64,000 bases of DNA from Chitinophaga sancti. Its GTDB lineage: Bacteria; Bacteroidota; Bacteroidia; Chitinophagales; Chitinophagaceae. Below the pieces are notes generated by a model, which was not told where the DNA came from, did no database searches, and saw only the letters and a list, made by a program, of their open reading frames with translations. The DNA lies in contig NZ_CP139247.1 in NCBI RefSeq assembly GCF_034087045.1, forward strand, positions 1,860,001 through 1,924,000, in the 5' to 3' direction. Shown piece after piece: positions 1-8,594 of this stretch; position 1 is the stretch's first letter, and the number at the start of each line of letters is the position of its first letter. The position numbers were made by a program, and so were the translations under genes.

Positions 1-660
1 TGCTACGGTGAAGAATGAAGGTCCTGCCAGCAGTATCATTTTGCTCAGTGGTTTGAAAGCAGCATAGTGTTTACTTTTCAGGTATGCTGCTACCTTGTAA
101 GCCTGCAGCATACCTCTAGTCACGTTTTCTGCTACCAGTGCGGTCGGAGAATCGATACCCGCATCTTTCAGATCACTTGCAAATGAGAGAGAAGCTACAT
201 TCAGTGATAGTGCTTCGCGCATAGCCACACTCCCTACTTTCGTCATTAGCTCTGGCGTGAATTGATTACGATCGCCGAGGCCGATGAGCAACAGTTTCTT
301 TGCCTTGATCTTGCCAGCTGGCGGTGTGATGAGAATTGTTTCCAGTGCATGACCTGCAAACTGGCCGGACTTACGGATTTCAGTGATGAGGCCATTGGTG
401 GCTTCATCCAGATGCACCATGCCATTGAGTGCTGCTGGCAGGGCAGGAGGGGCGTTGAAAATATCGCCTTCGGTATATTCAAATACACAGGCTATCTGCA
501 GGTCTGCCACTGCAGCAGAAGGACCTTGTACCAGTCCTTCGATGGTGACGCCATCCACTTTACCCCAGGCTTTGGTGGTGCCAACAGCAGTAGTAGTTTG
601 CTGTGCATGTACAAAAATGTGCGCGAATAATAATGCGGTTACAACTATTGTGCGTTTCAT
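1..660 (-). CDS. Exported protein with M17 aminopeptidase N-terminal-like domain (partial)
   Basis: The frame is open from an ATG at 660 to the window edge, giving 220 codons without a stop, so the C-terminus is missing. Residues 1-20 form a signal peptide ending in VHAQ. The rest resembles the macro-like N-terminal domain of leucyl aminopeptidases (M17): VTIEGLVQGPSAAVADL, then KLLLIGLGDRNQF and ALVAENVTRGMLQAYK. The metal-binding catalytic domain of M17 would follow in full-length enzymes and is not visible here, so peptidase activity cannot be claimed. Stand-alone exported forms of this domain are also possible. The start lies 5 bp after the stop of the upstream alginate-export-like remnant, so the two were probably cotranscribed. 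Confidence 0.6.
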   Translation of the reverse strand, partial: MKRTIVVTALLFAHIFVHAQQTTTAVGTTKAWGKVDGVTIEGLVQGPSAAVADLQIACVFEYTEGDIFNAPPALPAALNGMVHLDEATNGLITEIRKSGQFAGHALETILITPPAGKIKAKKLLLIGLGDRNQFTPELMTKVGSVAMREALSLNVASLSFASDLKDAGIDSPTALVAENVTRGMLQAYKVAAYLKSKHYAAFKPLSKMILLAGPSFFTVA

Positions 661-665
661 GTTTA

Positions 666-1230
666 TTAGAATTTAAATGCGACACGTGTATTGACAAAGA
701 TCCCGTCTTTATGATCAGGGATGAGGTCTTCAACCAGTGTACCGGTTTTGAAATATTGAATACCTGTATTGACTGAGAAATTTTTGTTCACTGTATACAC
801 TACGCTGGCCAGCCATGCTGACATCTACAAAGAGGTTCTGCACATTCAGGTGATCCTCATCTATAGGGCGGGGACCGTTTTTACGGCCATTCTCCCAACC
901 GCTCCGAAGTTGTGCGAACAATCTTATAGAAGAGGAAAAGTGCAGGTCTGCATGCACATCGTAGCGCTGTAGCCAGAAAGTATTATGGCCAATGCCCTGT
1001 TGTCCCCAATCTTCGTTGTGGAAGTCTGCGTATTCAACACGCGCTTCTCCACCAAAGGAGAGATAGCTGTTATCATGGCCGAGCGGAATGTATTTGATAC
1101 CCTTGCTGGATGAATCATATTTCTCATCAAAGCGCATGAGCTTAAACCCCTGCCCATAAACAAGGGTTGTGAGCAATAACAGGATGGCTGCGATTGTCGC
1201 GGTGATACAGACTTTCAGGAATTGTAGCAT
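666..1230 (-). pseudogene. Alginate-export-type outer membrane protein, internally deleted and frameshifted
   Basis: The reading frame starting at 1230 has a signal peptide (about residues 1-27, ending LVYGQ) and then the typical start of the alginate export beta-barrel family: LSFGGEARVEYADF, FWLQRYDVHADLHFSSSIRL and LFAQLRSGWENG. From about position 827 down, this frame reads nonsense and stops at 730. A second frame takes over at about 825 and reads SAWLASVVYTVNKNFSVNTG, GIQYFKTGT and the C-terminal VNTRVAFKF, ending with TAA at 666-668. That is a normal family C-terminus. Family members are usually about 400-450 residues, so some 250 central residues appear to be missing, with a frame change at the junction. 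It is very unlikely to form a working barrel. Confidence 0.7.
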
Positions 1231-1373
1231 CTTAGTGATTATGGAGCATGTTGTGATGTTTTCACAGGGGTACCAATCTGCATGCCGCGAGTTAACTTGT
1301 TTTAAATCAATTATTTAAACTAAATACGATCAATTCCTTTTTTACCGTATTTCGTATTTTGAATGAAAAAACA

Positions 1374-1402
1374 AAACCGCACCCGTAAAAGGAGTGCGGT
1401 TT
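1374..1402 (-). terminator. Hairpin terminator after the azoreductase gene
   Basis: Inverted repeat AAACCGCAC / GTGCGGTTT with an 11-base loop, 24 bp beyond the azoreductase stop. On the minus strand the right flank (lower coordinates) reads TTTTGTTTTTT, as expected for intrinsic termination. Confidence 0.65.
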
Positions 1403-1425
1403 CGAAAAATATATTACAGGATGAA

Positions 1426-2022
1426 TTACACAGTAATCGCTTCGTACGCTTTTTCCATCGCAGTATCCTGTACACCTGGTACGCTCAACCCTTCTGCTCT
1501 TACCGCGGTCACATCCGTCATACCCATAAACCCTAACACTGCTCTCAGGTAATTTTCTGTATAATCATACACCTTCATCATTCCCTCAGAATAAACGCCT
1601 CCTGTAGAAATAGCCAGATATACTTTCTTGCCTTTCACCAATCCTTCCGGTCCATTTGCTCCATAGCTAAACGTCTTTCCTCTTCTGGCGATATGATCAA
1701 TCCATGACTTCAGATTGGAAGTAATACTGAAGTTATACATCGGCGCGCCGATCACTACTACATCTGCTGCCAGCAATTCAGCAATTGCTTCGTCAGAATG
1801 TGCAATCGCACTCACCTGCTCAGCAGATCTATTTTCTTCAGGGGTAAAAAAAGATTGAATATGCGCTTCTTCCAAATGTGGGAACGGTGCTGCGGCCAGG
1901 TCACGAACCACCACTGTACTACCGGGGTGAGCAGCAGTTAGTTTTTCTACAATGGCATTTCCTAATTGCGCGCTATACGACTGAGACTTTCTCGGGCTGG
2001 TGATCAAATGCAATATTCTCAT
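1426..2022 (-). CDS. azoR: FMN-dependent NAD(P)H azoreductase (AzoR family)
   Basis: A 198-residue flavodoxin-fold quinone/azo reductase of the AzoR/NQO type. It begins MRILHLITSPRKSQSYS, the usual N-terminal strand and phosphate loop that bind FMN. Further family signatures are VVIGAPMYNFSITSNLKSWID and the glycine-rich AISTGGVYSEG loop. The frame extends 15 codons further upstream, but the ATG at 2022 matches family starts and lies just downstream of a minus-strand TACTTTTG box at 2045-2052. The family reduces quinones and azo compounds in two-electron steps in the cytoplasm. It is divergent from an HxlR regulator, the same arrangement as the B. subtilis yodB/azoR1 pair, which suggests induction by electrophiles or quinones. 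That last point is inference. Confidence 0.85.
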   Translation of the reverse strand: MRILHLITSPRKSQSYSAQLGNAIVEKLTAAHPGSTVVVRDLAAAPFPHLEEAHIQSFFTPEENRSAEQVSAIAHSDEAIAELLAADVVVIGAPMYNFSITSNLKSWIDHIARRGKTFSYGANGPEGLVKGKKVYLAISTGGVYSEGMMKVYDYTENYLRAVLGFMGMTDVTAVRAEGLSVPGVQDTAMEKAYEAITV

Positions 2023-2044
2023 GATGCTTATTTTAAATTTTAAC

Positions 2045-2052
2045 CCAAAAGT
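2045..2052 (-). promoter_or_regulatory. -7 box of azoR promoter
   Basis: TACTTTTG on the minus strand fits the Bacteroidota -7 consensus TAnnTTTG and lies 23 bp upstream of the azoR start. No convincing -33 TTG was found at the usual distance. Confidence 0.45.
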
Positions 2053-2097
2053 ATCTACAATCTCCACGCGGCTGGCGATACTATATTCCCGGATAGC

Positions 2098-2115
2098 ACT
2101 ATCCTACAGGATAGT
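2098..2115. promoter_or_regulatory. Probable HxlR operator (inverted repeat)
   Basis: Perfect 7-bp inverted repeat ACTATCC-TACA-GGATAGT. A further half site, GGATAG, lies at 2091-2096. The repeat sits just upstream of the plus-strand TATTTTTG box (2125-2132), so a bound dimer would block RNA polymerase at the hxlR promoter. It also lies upstream of azoR. Position and symmetry fit an autoregulatory operator for the divergent pair. Confidence 0.55.
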
Positions 2116-2124
2116 AATATGTCG

Positions 2125-2132
2125 TATTTTTG
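2125..2132 (+). promoter_or_regulatory. -7 box of the hxlR promoter
   Basis: TATTTTTG matches TAnnTTTG exactly and ends 4 bp before the ATG at 2137. Transcription would start at or next to that ATG, so the message would be leaderless or nearly so. The earlier ATG at 2119 lies upstream of this box. Confidence 0.5.
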
Positions 2133-2136
2133 TACC

Positions 2137-2481
2137 ATGAGTGTAAGAACCAAAGAAACATGCAGAAAACACATCATTCCTGTCAAAGATGCCCTCGATG
2201 TACTCGGTGGCAGGTGGAAACTCCAGCTCCTGATTCACCTAGGCTTTGGTCCCCGGCGTTTCAACCAGCTCGCCAAAGAGCTGGCTCCCATTACAGACAG
2301 AACCCTTTCCAAAGAGCTAAAAAGCCTGGAAGCTAATAAGATTATTTCGCGCACTGAATATGATGCTTTCCCGCCTGTAGTAGAATACAGGATCACACCC
2401 CACGGAGAATCACTGTTTGCCGTCATTTCAGAACTTGGCAACTGGGGACGTGCACATAGAAAGTTAATAATGGAGAAGTAA
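2137..2481 (+). CDS. HxlR-family winged-helix transcriptional regulator
   Basis: A 114-residue HxlR-type regulator. It has the family's N-terminal cysteine (KETCRK), the winged-helix core DALDVLGGRWKLQLLIHL, the recognition region FNQLAKELAPITDRTLSKEL, and the wing IISRTEYDAFPPVVEYRIT. Family members such as YodB and HypR sense electrophiles through the N-terminal Cys, and this residue is present at position 9. The frame also allows a start at 2119, but the TATTTTTG box at 2125-2132 puts transcription start downstream of that codon, so 2137 is preferred. It probably represses itself and the divergent azoreductase through the inverted repeat at 2098-2115. Confidence 0.85.
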   Translation: MSVRTKETCRKHIIPVKDALDVLGGRWKLQLLIHLGFGPRRFNQLAKELAPITDRTLSKELKSLEANKIISRTEYDAFPPVVEYRITPHGESLFAVISELGNWGRAHRKLIMEK

Positions 2482-2489
2482 AGTTGTGC

Positions 2490-2909
2490 TCAGGAAAAGT
2501 CTCTGAAAATATCCGCGACGGCAGTTGTCAGCTCCTTAGCCAGCAAAGGCTTTTTTAGCAACTTCACCACCATCGGATTGGCATATGTACGGCTGATATC
2601 ACTATAATCAAGCGAAGAGGATACCATGATCACATGGCACTGTGATTTGATCTTAGCAGGATAACTATCAAAAGCCTCCAGGAAATCAAACCCATCCATC
2701 TCCGGCATCTGGATATCCAACAAAATTAATGTAGGAGGAATACGAGGTAAAGATATATTGGACGATAGAAACTCAAGCGCTTTATTGGCATTATTAAAAG
2801 CAAGCACAGTCCGGCTGATCTGCTGTATGGCAATCAACTTTTCATGCAATAGAAGGTCCACTTCATTGTCATCTATCAAAATCACACGTAAATCAGGAAT
2901 CGAAATCAT
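2490..2909 (-). CDS. Single-domain response regulator (REC only)
   Basis: 139 residues forming one receiver domain and nothing else. It has the acidic pair D13-D14 (ILIDDNEVD), phospho-acceptor D65 in LILLDIQMPEMDGF, the switch serine in VIMVSSSLDY and the conserved lysine in VVKLLKKP. There is no output domain, so it must act by protein contact or phosphotransfer. Its start overlaps the end of the upstream REC-histidine kinase by 17 bp, which indicates translational coupling and makes that kinase the obvious partner. Confidence 0.85.
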   Translation of the reverse strand: MISIPDLRVILIDDNEVDLLLHEKLIAIQQISRTVLAFNNANKALEFLSSNISLPRIPPTLILLDIQMPEMDGFDFLEAFDSYPAKIKSQCHVIMVSSSLDYSDISRTYANPMVVKLLKKPLLAKELTTAVADIFRDFS

Positions 2910-3990
2910 TTCTGTTCGGAATGCTTATTTCAAATTGTGTACCTTCTCCATACTTGGATTCTACATTGATCGTACCGCCAATCTTGTTCAGCGCTTCTTT
3001 CACTATATAAAGGCCAATGCCGCTACCCGGCTTATTGTTATTCTTAGATCTGAAGAACATTTTGAAGATGTTGTTCAGGTGTTCACTCAATATACCAATA
3101 CCATTGTCCGATATTACCAGCGTTGCCTTGTGTGGCTCTACTTTTACTGCCAGGTTCACTTTTGGATGCACCTCATCCGGCTTCTGATATTTAACAGCAT
3201 TTGATATAAGGTTGTTTAGAATCACACTGATACGGAAAGTATCTCCCTTAAATTCAACCGGCTGGTCTACATTGACCTGGAACTCTATCGCTGTATTCTG
3301 ATGTTTGAATTGGGTGATACATTCATTCAGCAGGTGGTCAAAAGTAATTTTCTCATACTCCACATCCAATCTTGAATTGCGATAGTATTCAATGATCTTT
3401 TGAATAAAGCCATCCAGTTTCTGAATACATACTTCGATCATATTCAGATAGCCGTTAGGGTCAGTCACAGAGTTATCCAGTCTGCTCAGGTTAATGATAC
3501 CCAGTACAGACATGAGCGGAGAGCGAAGGTCATGCGAAGTGGAGTAGATAAAGCGGTTCAGCTCATCATTGATCTTTTCCAGTTCGATAATCTTTTCCTT
3601 CAGCTGTTTGCGGGTGGCATATATTTCGTAGGCATTCTGAATGGTTCTGTGCAGCTCGTGCTCATCCCATGGTTTCTTGATATAGGAGAATATATGCCCC
3701 TTGTTGATGGCATCGATAATGTCTTCTACATCGGTATAGCCGGTGAGCAGGATACGCATGGGATCAGGCAAGGTGTCTTTAATCTCATTAAAGAATTCAA
3801 CACCGGTAGATACGGGCATCTTCTGGTCAGCGATGATAATATGTACATCGATGCTCTTTAGTAACTGCTTGCCTTCCTGGGCGGAGTTAGCTGTGTAAAT
3901 TTCATAACTGCGGCGGAAGCTGGCTTTAAAAGCATTTAGGTTGTGTACTTCGTCGTCAATGTAGAGAATCCTGATACGGTTTTCTTTCAT
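2893..3990 (-). CDS. REC-histidine kinase (receiver domain followed by kinase core)
   Basis: 365 residues with no membrane segment. An N-terminal receiver domain (about 5-120) carries D12-D13, phospho-acceptor D55 in IIIADQKMPVSTG, ILLTGYTD and YIKKPW. A short coiled coil (about 125-147) leads into HisKA with H153 in YSTSHDLRSPLMSVLG. HATPase_c follows, with NNLISNAVKYQ, VISDNGIGI and GSGIGLYIVKEAL. Putting the receiver before the kinase suggests that this cytoplasmic kinase is itself controlled by phosphorylation from another kinase. The membrane kinase encoded 81 bp upstream is a natural candidate. The lone REC protein downstream is translationally coupled to it. A linear relay 7TM kinase to REC-HK to REC is inference. 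Confidence 0.88.
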   Translation of the reverse strand: MKENRIRILYIDDEVHNLNAFKASFRRSYEIYTANSAQEGKQLLKSIDVHIIIADQKMPVSTGVEFFNEIKDTLPDPMRILLTGYTDVEDIIDAINKGHIFSYIKKPWDEHELHRTIQNAYEIYATRKQLKEKIIELEKINDELNRFIYSTSHDLRSPLMSVLGIINLSRLDNSVTDPNGYLNMIEVCIQKLDGFIQKIIEYYRNSRLDVEYEKITFDHLLNECITQFKHQNTAIEFQVNVDQPVEFKGDTFRISVILNNLISNAVKYQKPDEVHPKVNLAVKVEPHKATLVISDNGIGILSEHLNNIFKMFFRSKNNNKPGSGIGLYIVKEALNKIGGTINVESKYGEGTQFEISIPNRNDFDS

Positions 3991-4071
3991 CCACTAATGT
4001 TTTATACAAAAAACGATAATGATTTAATTGCAGGGCTGTATTCCTGACTGGGGTACCATCGGAGTATGACA

Positions 4072-6195
4072 CTAGGCCATAACGCTAATCTTCAATGGTA
4101 AATATATAATAAATTCTGCACCTTCCCCGGGCGCAGTATTTACGAATATCCGTCCCTGATGTTTTTCTATGATATTGAATACGATAGAAAGGCCCAGACC
4201 TGTACCTTCCCCTACGTCTTTGGTAGTAAAGAATGGATCGAAGATCTTTTCTTTTACTTTTTCAGTCATACCCGGACCTGTGTCTTTGATACTGATCACG
4301 GCCATTTCATCTTCCTGCCAGGTAGTGATGATCACACTTTCTTCCCTGCCGTTTGAATGGGTTTTAATTGCATTGAAGGCATTGGTCAGTATGTTCATGA
4401 ATACCTGGTTCATTTTACCGGCATAGCATTCGATCTTAGGTAGGGTGCCATAGTGCTTCGTGACCGTTACATTTGGCGGAATGCTGTTCTTCAGGAGTAC
4501 CAGCGTGCTGTCCAGCCCTTCGTGCAGGTCAACCGATTTCACATCACTTTCGTCAAGGCGGCTGAAGGTACGTAATCCTTTGACAATCTCGGCAGTGCGT
4601 GTGGCACCATCTTCAATACCTTTTATCAGCGAGGCGATTTCTTCGTGAATATAGTCGATGTCTATCTCCTGTTTGTAAGCCGCGATCTCCTGCAGTTCCG
4701 TTTTCACATCGGTGGCGGTGGCGAGGTCATCGTACTTATTAAGCAGCGTTTTGATATCGGCTATATCCATTTTGAGCGGCTTGATATTGGAAGTGACAAA
4801 GTTAATCGGGTTATTGATTTCGTGTGCAATACCTGCCGTAAGCTGACCCAGAGATGCCATTTTCTCTCTTTCCACCAGTTGGGTCTGTGCGTCTTTCAGG
4901 TTTTTGAGGGCTACATTCAGCTCTTCATTGCTGGCCTGTAACTCTTCCGTACGTTTGTGCACTTTGTCTTCCAGTATAATATTCTGCTCTCTTACCAGGC
5001 GCTCATTCTCCTGTGAGGCTTGCAGGGCTTCGGCTCTGAATACATTGATCTTGTGTGCCAGTGCGAAGGAGAGGAGCAGGGCTTCCATTCCTGAGCCGAT
5101 CTGCAGTGCATAATAGGTAAAGTCATTATATGGCAGCACGTTCATATTGCGTAATACGAATATGATCACACTGACGAGGAACACAGACCATGCCAGCAAA
5201 AAGAAACGGGCGGAGCTATAACCCATCCGGCTCATCCTGAGTGGTACGATAAATACGATGACGGCAGCGGCAGAAACTACCAGCTGTACCCACACCTGCG
5301 CAATGGTATACCAATCCAGCAGGGCAGGTATGAAACATACCAGGTACGCATAAATGAGGTAGTTGATCAGGTTGTGCCCGCGCCTGTAATGTTGTTTCGT
5401 TTGCAGGAACTGCTGTACGAACATCAATGCCGTTAGTCCATTGAAGATGGGTACCAGTACAGTGGCATGCATTTCCATCCAGGGCCATGATGGCCATAGA
5501 AAGCGGAAGGCAAACCCCTGCAGGGTAGCTTGTGTGAGACCTACGAATATATTGTAGGCTACATAGATCAGGTAACTGTTATCCTTGGTAGAAAGGAAGA
5601 TAAAGAGGTTATAAAACGACATAGCGAGGATGACCCCGACATACAACCCGAAGATAAGCCCCCGGGAGCTGTTTTTGGTCGTAATCTGCTCTTTGGTACC
5701 AATGTAGATAGGCAGTTGTAACTGTTCTCCCGCCTTAATGCGCAGGTAGTACAAATGGGTACTGTGTGCCTGGAATACGAGGGGGAATATATAGTTCTGA
5801 TGATCGAAAATTCTGTTGTGAAACTGGGTGAATTCCCCTAGTCTGGTTTCTTTGAAATTGCCATCAGGCATTTGTTCAAAGAGGGTAATATCGTCGATGG
5901 TGGGATATTCTACTTCCAGCAGCAGCTTGCGGGCGGCGCCGGGGTTTTCGATGTGGAACCGTGCCCAATGGGTATAGGATGTGATTTGCAGGTTAGGTAC
6001 ATTCTCTCCTGGTGAGACAAAGGAAATGTGTTGCACATCTCCGATCCCGAGCTTGTTTGACTTGTCAGTAAATAATTCAAGGTATTTGCCTATGCGGGTG
6101 AGGGGCATGCCTTCCTCATATACAAAGGGAGCAGCTGCCTGCGTATGCACATAGCATAATAGGGCGAATAACCATAAGGTAATGATCCGGAACAT
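4072..6195 (-). CDS. 7TMR-DISM sensor histidine kinase
   Basis: 707 residues. A signal sequence (1-20) precedes a periplasmic 7TMR-DISMED2-type jelly-roll domain (about 45-170, with [11 protein letters not shown] and [20 protein letters not shown]). Seven hydrophobic helices follow (about 180-390), then a long coiled coil (about 395-445) and HisKA with [20 protein letters not shown]. HATPase_c has [24 protein letters not shown] and [26 protein letters not shown]2 domains are thought to bind carbohydrate-like ligands, but the ligand is unknown here. There is no fused receiver or DNA-binding domain. The gene starts 20 bp after the GNAT gene, so it is probably cotranscribed with GNAT and the E1-like gene, and it reads on toward the REC-kinase pair. 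Confidence 0.9.
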   Translation of the reverse strand: MFRIITLWLFALLCYVHTQAAAPFVYEEGMPLTRIGKYLELFTDKSNKLGIGDVQHISFVSPGENVPNLQITSYTHWARFHIENPGAARKLLLEVEYPTIDDITLFEQMPDGNFKETRLGEFTQFHNRIFDHQNYIFPLVFQAHSTHLYYLRIKAGEQLQLPIYIGTKEQITTKNSSRGLIFGLYVGVILAMSFYNLFIFLSTKDNSYLIYVAYNIFVGLTQATLQGFAFRFLWPSWPWMEMHATVLVPIFNGLTALMFVQQFLQTKQHYRRGHNLINYLIYAYLVCFIPALLDWYTIAQVWVQLVVSAAAVIVFIVPLRMSRMGYSSARFFLLAWSVFLVSVIIFVLRNMNVLPYNDFTYYALQIGSGMEALLLSFALAHKINVFRAEALQASQENERLVREQNIILEDKVHKRTEELQASNEELNVALKNLKDAQTQLVEREKMASLGQLTAGIAHEINNPINFVTSNIKPLKMDIADIKTLLNKYDDLATATDVKTELQEIAAYKQEIDIDYIHEEIASLIKGIEDGATRTAEIVKGLRTFSRLDESDVKSVDLHEGLDSTLVLLKNSIPPNVTVTKHYGTLPKIECYAGKMNQVFMNILTNAFNAIKTHSNGREESVIITTWQEDEMAVISIKDTGPGMTEKVKEKIFDPFFTTKDVGEGTGLGLSIVFNIIEKHQGRIFVNTAPGEGAEFIIYLPLKISVMA

Positions 6196-6215
6196 GCGAT
6201 AAATTTAGAGAAAAT

Positions 6216-6926
6216 TCACCTTTCACTCTGCACTTTGGTATATTGATAGTCAGGTATTTCCAGGTGATAGCTAACTTCGTAAGAGCCTTTGGGGCCAACT
6301 TCTGTTTTGGTTTGAACAAGATTTTCGCGCAGATCATAGATAAGGTCCCGCTCTTTTGGATCTGCATATTCCAGGGTATTTACGTCATTGATCACCATGG
6401 CAGTGGCTACGAAGTCGTCTTTAGGATAGAAAAAGGTGCCTTTATCCCCCAGGGATTCGTCGATCATAAATCCTACTCTCTTCCCAATACGTGTGGTGAT
6501 GGGTGCGCATAATACGTGAAAATTATCTATTGGCAGCTGTGCAGCGAGTACTACCCCAGCCCTGGCCAGTACCTGGCTACCGATGCCCATACCGGCTACT
6601 TCTTTGGAGTTCCACATTGCACAGATCTCCGCACTACCTGGTTTCACCATGTCATAGATCTTGTTGTCGTACTTGCCGATCGCAGTTTCTATAGGCAGGG
6701 GAATGACACCGTCAGCCAGCTGTACTCTGGCGCCACCGTAGGTCTTGGTGCGGGATTCATCTTCAACAATAATTACAATACTATTTTCATGTTGCATCCA
6801 GTCCGCATTACCGGATGTGATTTTAGCAATCCCAAAATAGATCTCCAACAACCGGAGGTGGCCATTGTAAAACCTCAGGCAGGCTTCAGGATCGTCTGGT
6901 GCTCTAAATGCCCTTACTATAATCAT
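6216..6926 (-). CDS. GNAT/FeeM-like acyltransferase of unknown substrate
   Basis: 236 residues with no signal peptide or membrane segment. The central part has the look of the GNAT fold in its acyl-amino-acid synthase/FeeM-like form. It has a strand with an acidic residue (SAEICAMWNS), an acyl-CoA-loop-like stretch GMGIGSQVLARAGVVLAAQ, and a C-terminal strand-helix (HVLCAPITTRIGKRVGF) placed as the family places it. The first part, VRAFRAPDDPEACLRFYNGHLRLLE, also resembles autoinducer-synthase-like GNATs. The substrate is unknown. It lies between an E1/ThiF-like gene (118 bp upstream) and a 7TM histidine kinase (20 bp downstream). The context suggests a small molecule that is activated, acylated and perhaps sensed, but nothing in the sequence proves this. 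The family call is moderate. Confidence 0.55.
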   Translation of the reverse strand: MIIVRAFRAPDDPEACLRFYNGHLRLLEIYFGIAKITSGNADWMQHENSIVIIVEDESRTKTYGGARVQLADGVIPLPIETAIGKYDNKIYDMVKPGSAEICAMWNSKEVAGMGIGSQVLARAGVVLAAQLPIDNFHVLCAPITTRIGKRVGFMIDESLGDKGTFFYPKDDFVATAMVINDVNTLEYADPKERDLIYDLRENLVQTKTEVGPKGSYEVSYHLEIPDYQYTKVQSER

Positions 6927-7044
6927 GATTTTGCATGTGGGTACTCTTTAATAATAGCATTGGTACTAGGGAGATGGAGGGAACATAGCTGTATTGCATT
7001 CGTTTGCAAAGAATAAAATGCAGTTATATTCTAACCAGCTTGAT

Positions 7045-8163
7045 TTAAACAAATATCTGCTCGAAGTCTACATAATACCTGCCGGAGCTTTTGTATTGAT
7101 CCAGCAATATGCGCCTGCAGGTGTCTGTAACAGCAGCTCCTCCCAATACGACGGAGGATGCCAGCTGTGGCCATGTTGTGATGGTTTTACCAATTTCGCT
7201 CAGGGAGTATTTCATCCTGGCAGACATATCATCCAGGGCAACCATGGGACGGAAGATGGGTAATTTTTCTGCGTCAGTCAGCCCTTTTAAGCGTTCCAGG
7301 TCCAGATCGGCAGGGATAAAACCATGCAGCAGGGGCCTTTCAGGCTCAAGGTCAAAACGTTCTACATCCACCATCCCTCTGTCATTGGTGTCCATTACTA
7401 CAGGGATTTGCAAAGCTTTTGCCTTTACCCGGCTCAGAACTTTTATATCGATTCCATCACATTCTTCTACCAGTACATCCAGAGTACCATCAGCAGTAAA
7501 AAAGTCATCCAGGTTTTGCTCTGTTGCGCCATCCAGGTAACATTTTACTTTGATGAAAGGATCCAGTTCTGCTATTTCCCTGGCTGCTACCACAGCCTTG
7601 GATATTTGTATATTGTGTATGCCCGTACGGATACGGTTCATATTGGTCAGTTCTACTTTATCAAAGTCCGATAGTCTCAACTCTCCACACACTCTTTCCA
7701 TAGCAATCGTAAGCGCAATACTGCCACCTACTGATAGACCGATAATGCCGATCTTCTTTGTACGCAGTATTTCAATTTCTTCCTTCGTGATCTTATGCTG
7801 GTTACGGCTTGTACGCAATGCAATAAAATCTTCTTCATCTACGATGTGCACTACTCTGTCAGCCCATGGATAATACACCCATACTCCGATTTCTTCCAGC
7901 GCCTGTGTTCCAACATAAGCGGCTAAATGCTGCTCATATTCTTCAGGTGTTAAACGCTTTGTCGGGTTGCTGATCTTAATGAGTTCCTTCAACTGTGATA
8001 CGATGTGATCATAAACGCGGATATGCGGGTTACTACTCAATAAGCTGGTAAGGGCTTTATACTCTTCGGCATTTCCCAACCTATAAAAGGATGGTGTGAA
8101 ATTGTCTGTGTCTGGTTGTTGTTGTTTTATATGTTCTTCTAATTCTCTCATTTTGCCTGGCAT
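7045..8163 (-). CDS. E1/ThiF-like adenylyltransferase (Rv1355c-like)
   Basis: 372 residues. A variable N-terminal half (about 1-125) precedes a ThiF/MoeB/E1-type Rossmann domain. That domain has the nucleotide loop KKIGIIGLSVGGSIAL, the ATP/metal strand LRLSDFDKVELTNMNRIRTG, and DVLVEECDGIDIKVLSR. No zinc CxxC pair of MoeB type is seen, and no rhodanese or nitroreductase domain follows, although related Rv1355c-like proteins carry a C-terminal nitroreductase. E1-like domains adenylate a C-terminal carboxylate, usually of a small protein, or a small carboxylic acid. No ubiquitin-like partner is encoded nearby. The longer frame begins at a TTG (8181), so the ATG at 8163 is preferred, with the ATG at 8151 as an alternative. 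It probably leads the run E1, GNAT, kinase. Confidence 0.75.
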   Translation of the reverse strand: MPGKMRELEEHIKQQQPDTDNFTPSFYRLGNAEEYKALTSLLSSNPHIRVYDHIVSQLKELIKISNPTKRLTPEEYEQHLAAYVGTQALEEIGVWVYYPWADRVVHIVDEEDFIALRTSRNQHKITKEEIEILRTKKIGIIGLSVGGSIALTIAMERVCGELRLSDFDKVELTNMNRIRTGIHNIQISKAVVAAREIAELDPFIKVKCYLDGATEQNLDDFFTADGTLDVLVEECDGIDIKVLSRVKAKALQIPVVMDTNDRGMVDVERFDLEPERPLLHGFIPADLDLERLKGLTDAEKLPIFRPMVALDDMSARMKYSLSEIGKTITTWPQLASSVVLGGAAVTDTCRRILLDQYKSSGRYYVDFEQIFV

Positions 8164-8594
8164 AAAAAAATTTATGAACAAAGAATGGTATAAATTGGAA
8201 TATTAATTGTATAATTAATAAGTTTAATATTGTATCAGCACCCACCCATAAGTGTAGAGATATGTATCGGCATAAGGTTGAAGCCCTCAGAGAGCCTAGT
8301 TAGTTAGCGTACTACATATATTGGTTCGTCATCATGTAGTTTCGGGACAAATAGTTTTTATAATCAAATAAAAAAATTTGTTAAAGTTTCACATGAAAGC
8401 TATGGTAAAATAACAATTAATTTCAAAAGAATGTGATTTATAGACGTTATTTTAGGAATAAACCGTGAAATACGTAGTTGCCACAACGCAGTCATTGATT
8501 AAATTTTTTTAATAATTGGTGTAGTATTTGTGGCATATAGCAGGTCGTCGTAAATTGAAGAATTATCTACATCATAATTTTTAATACCTGGTAT
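8164..8594. other. AT-rich divergent intergenic region, no gene seen
   Basis: This 431-bp stretch separates the divergent E1-like and superoxide dismutase genes. Stops occur in all frames, and no tRNA-like or riboswitch-like fold was recognised. It must hold both promoters. A partial match, TAGTATTTG, occurs near 8522, but no exact TAnnTTTG with a TTG partner was found. Confidence 0.5.
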
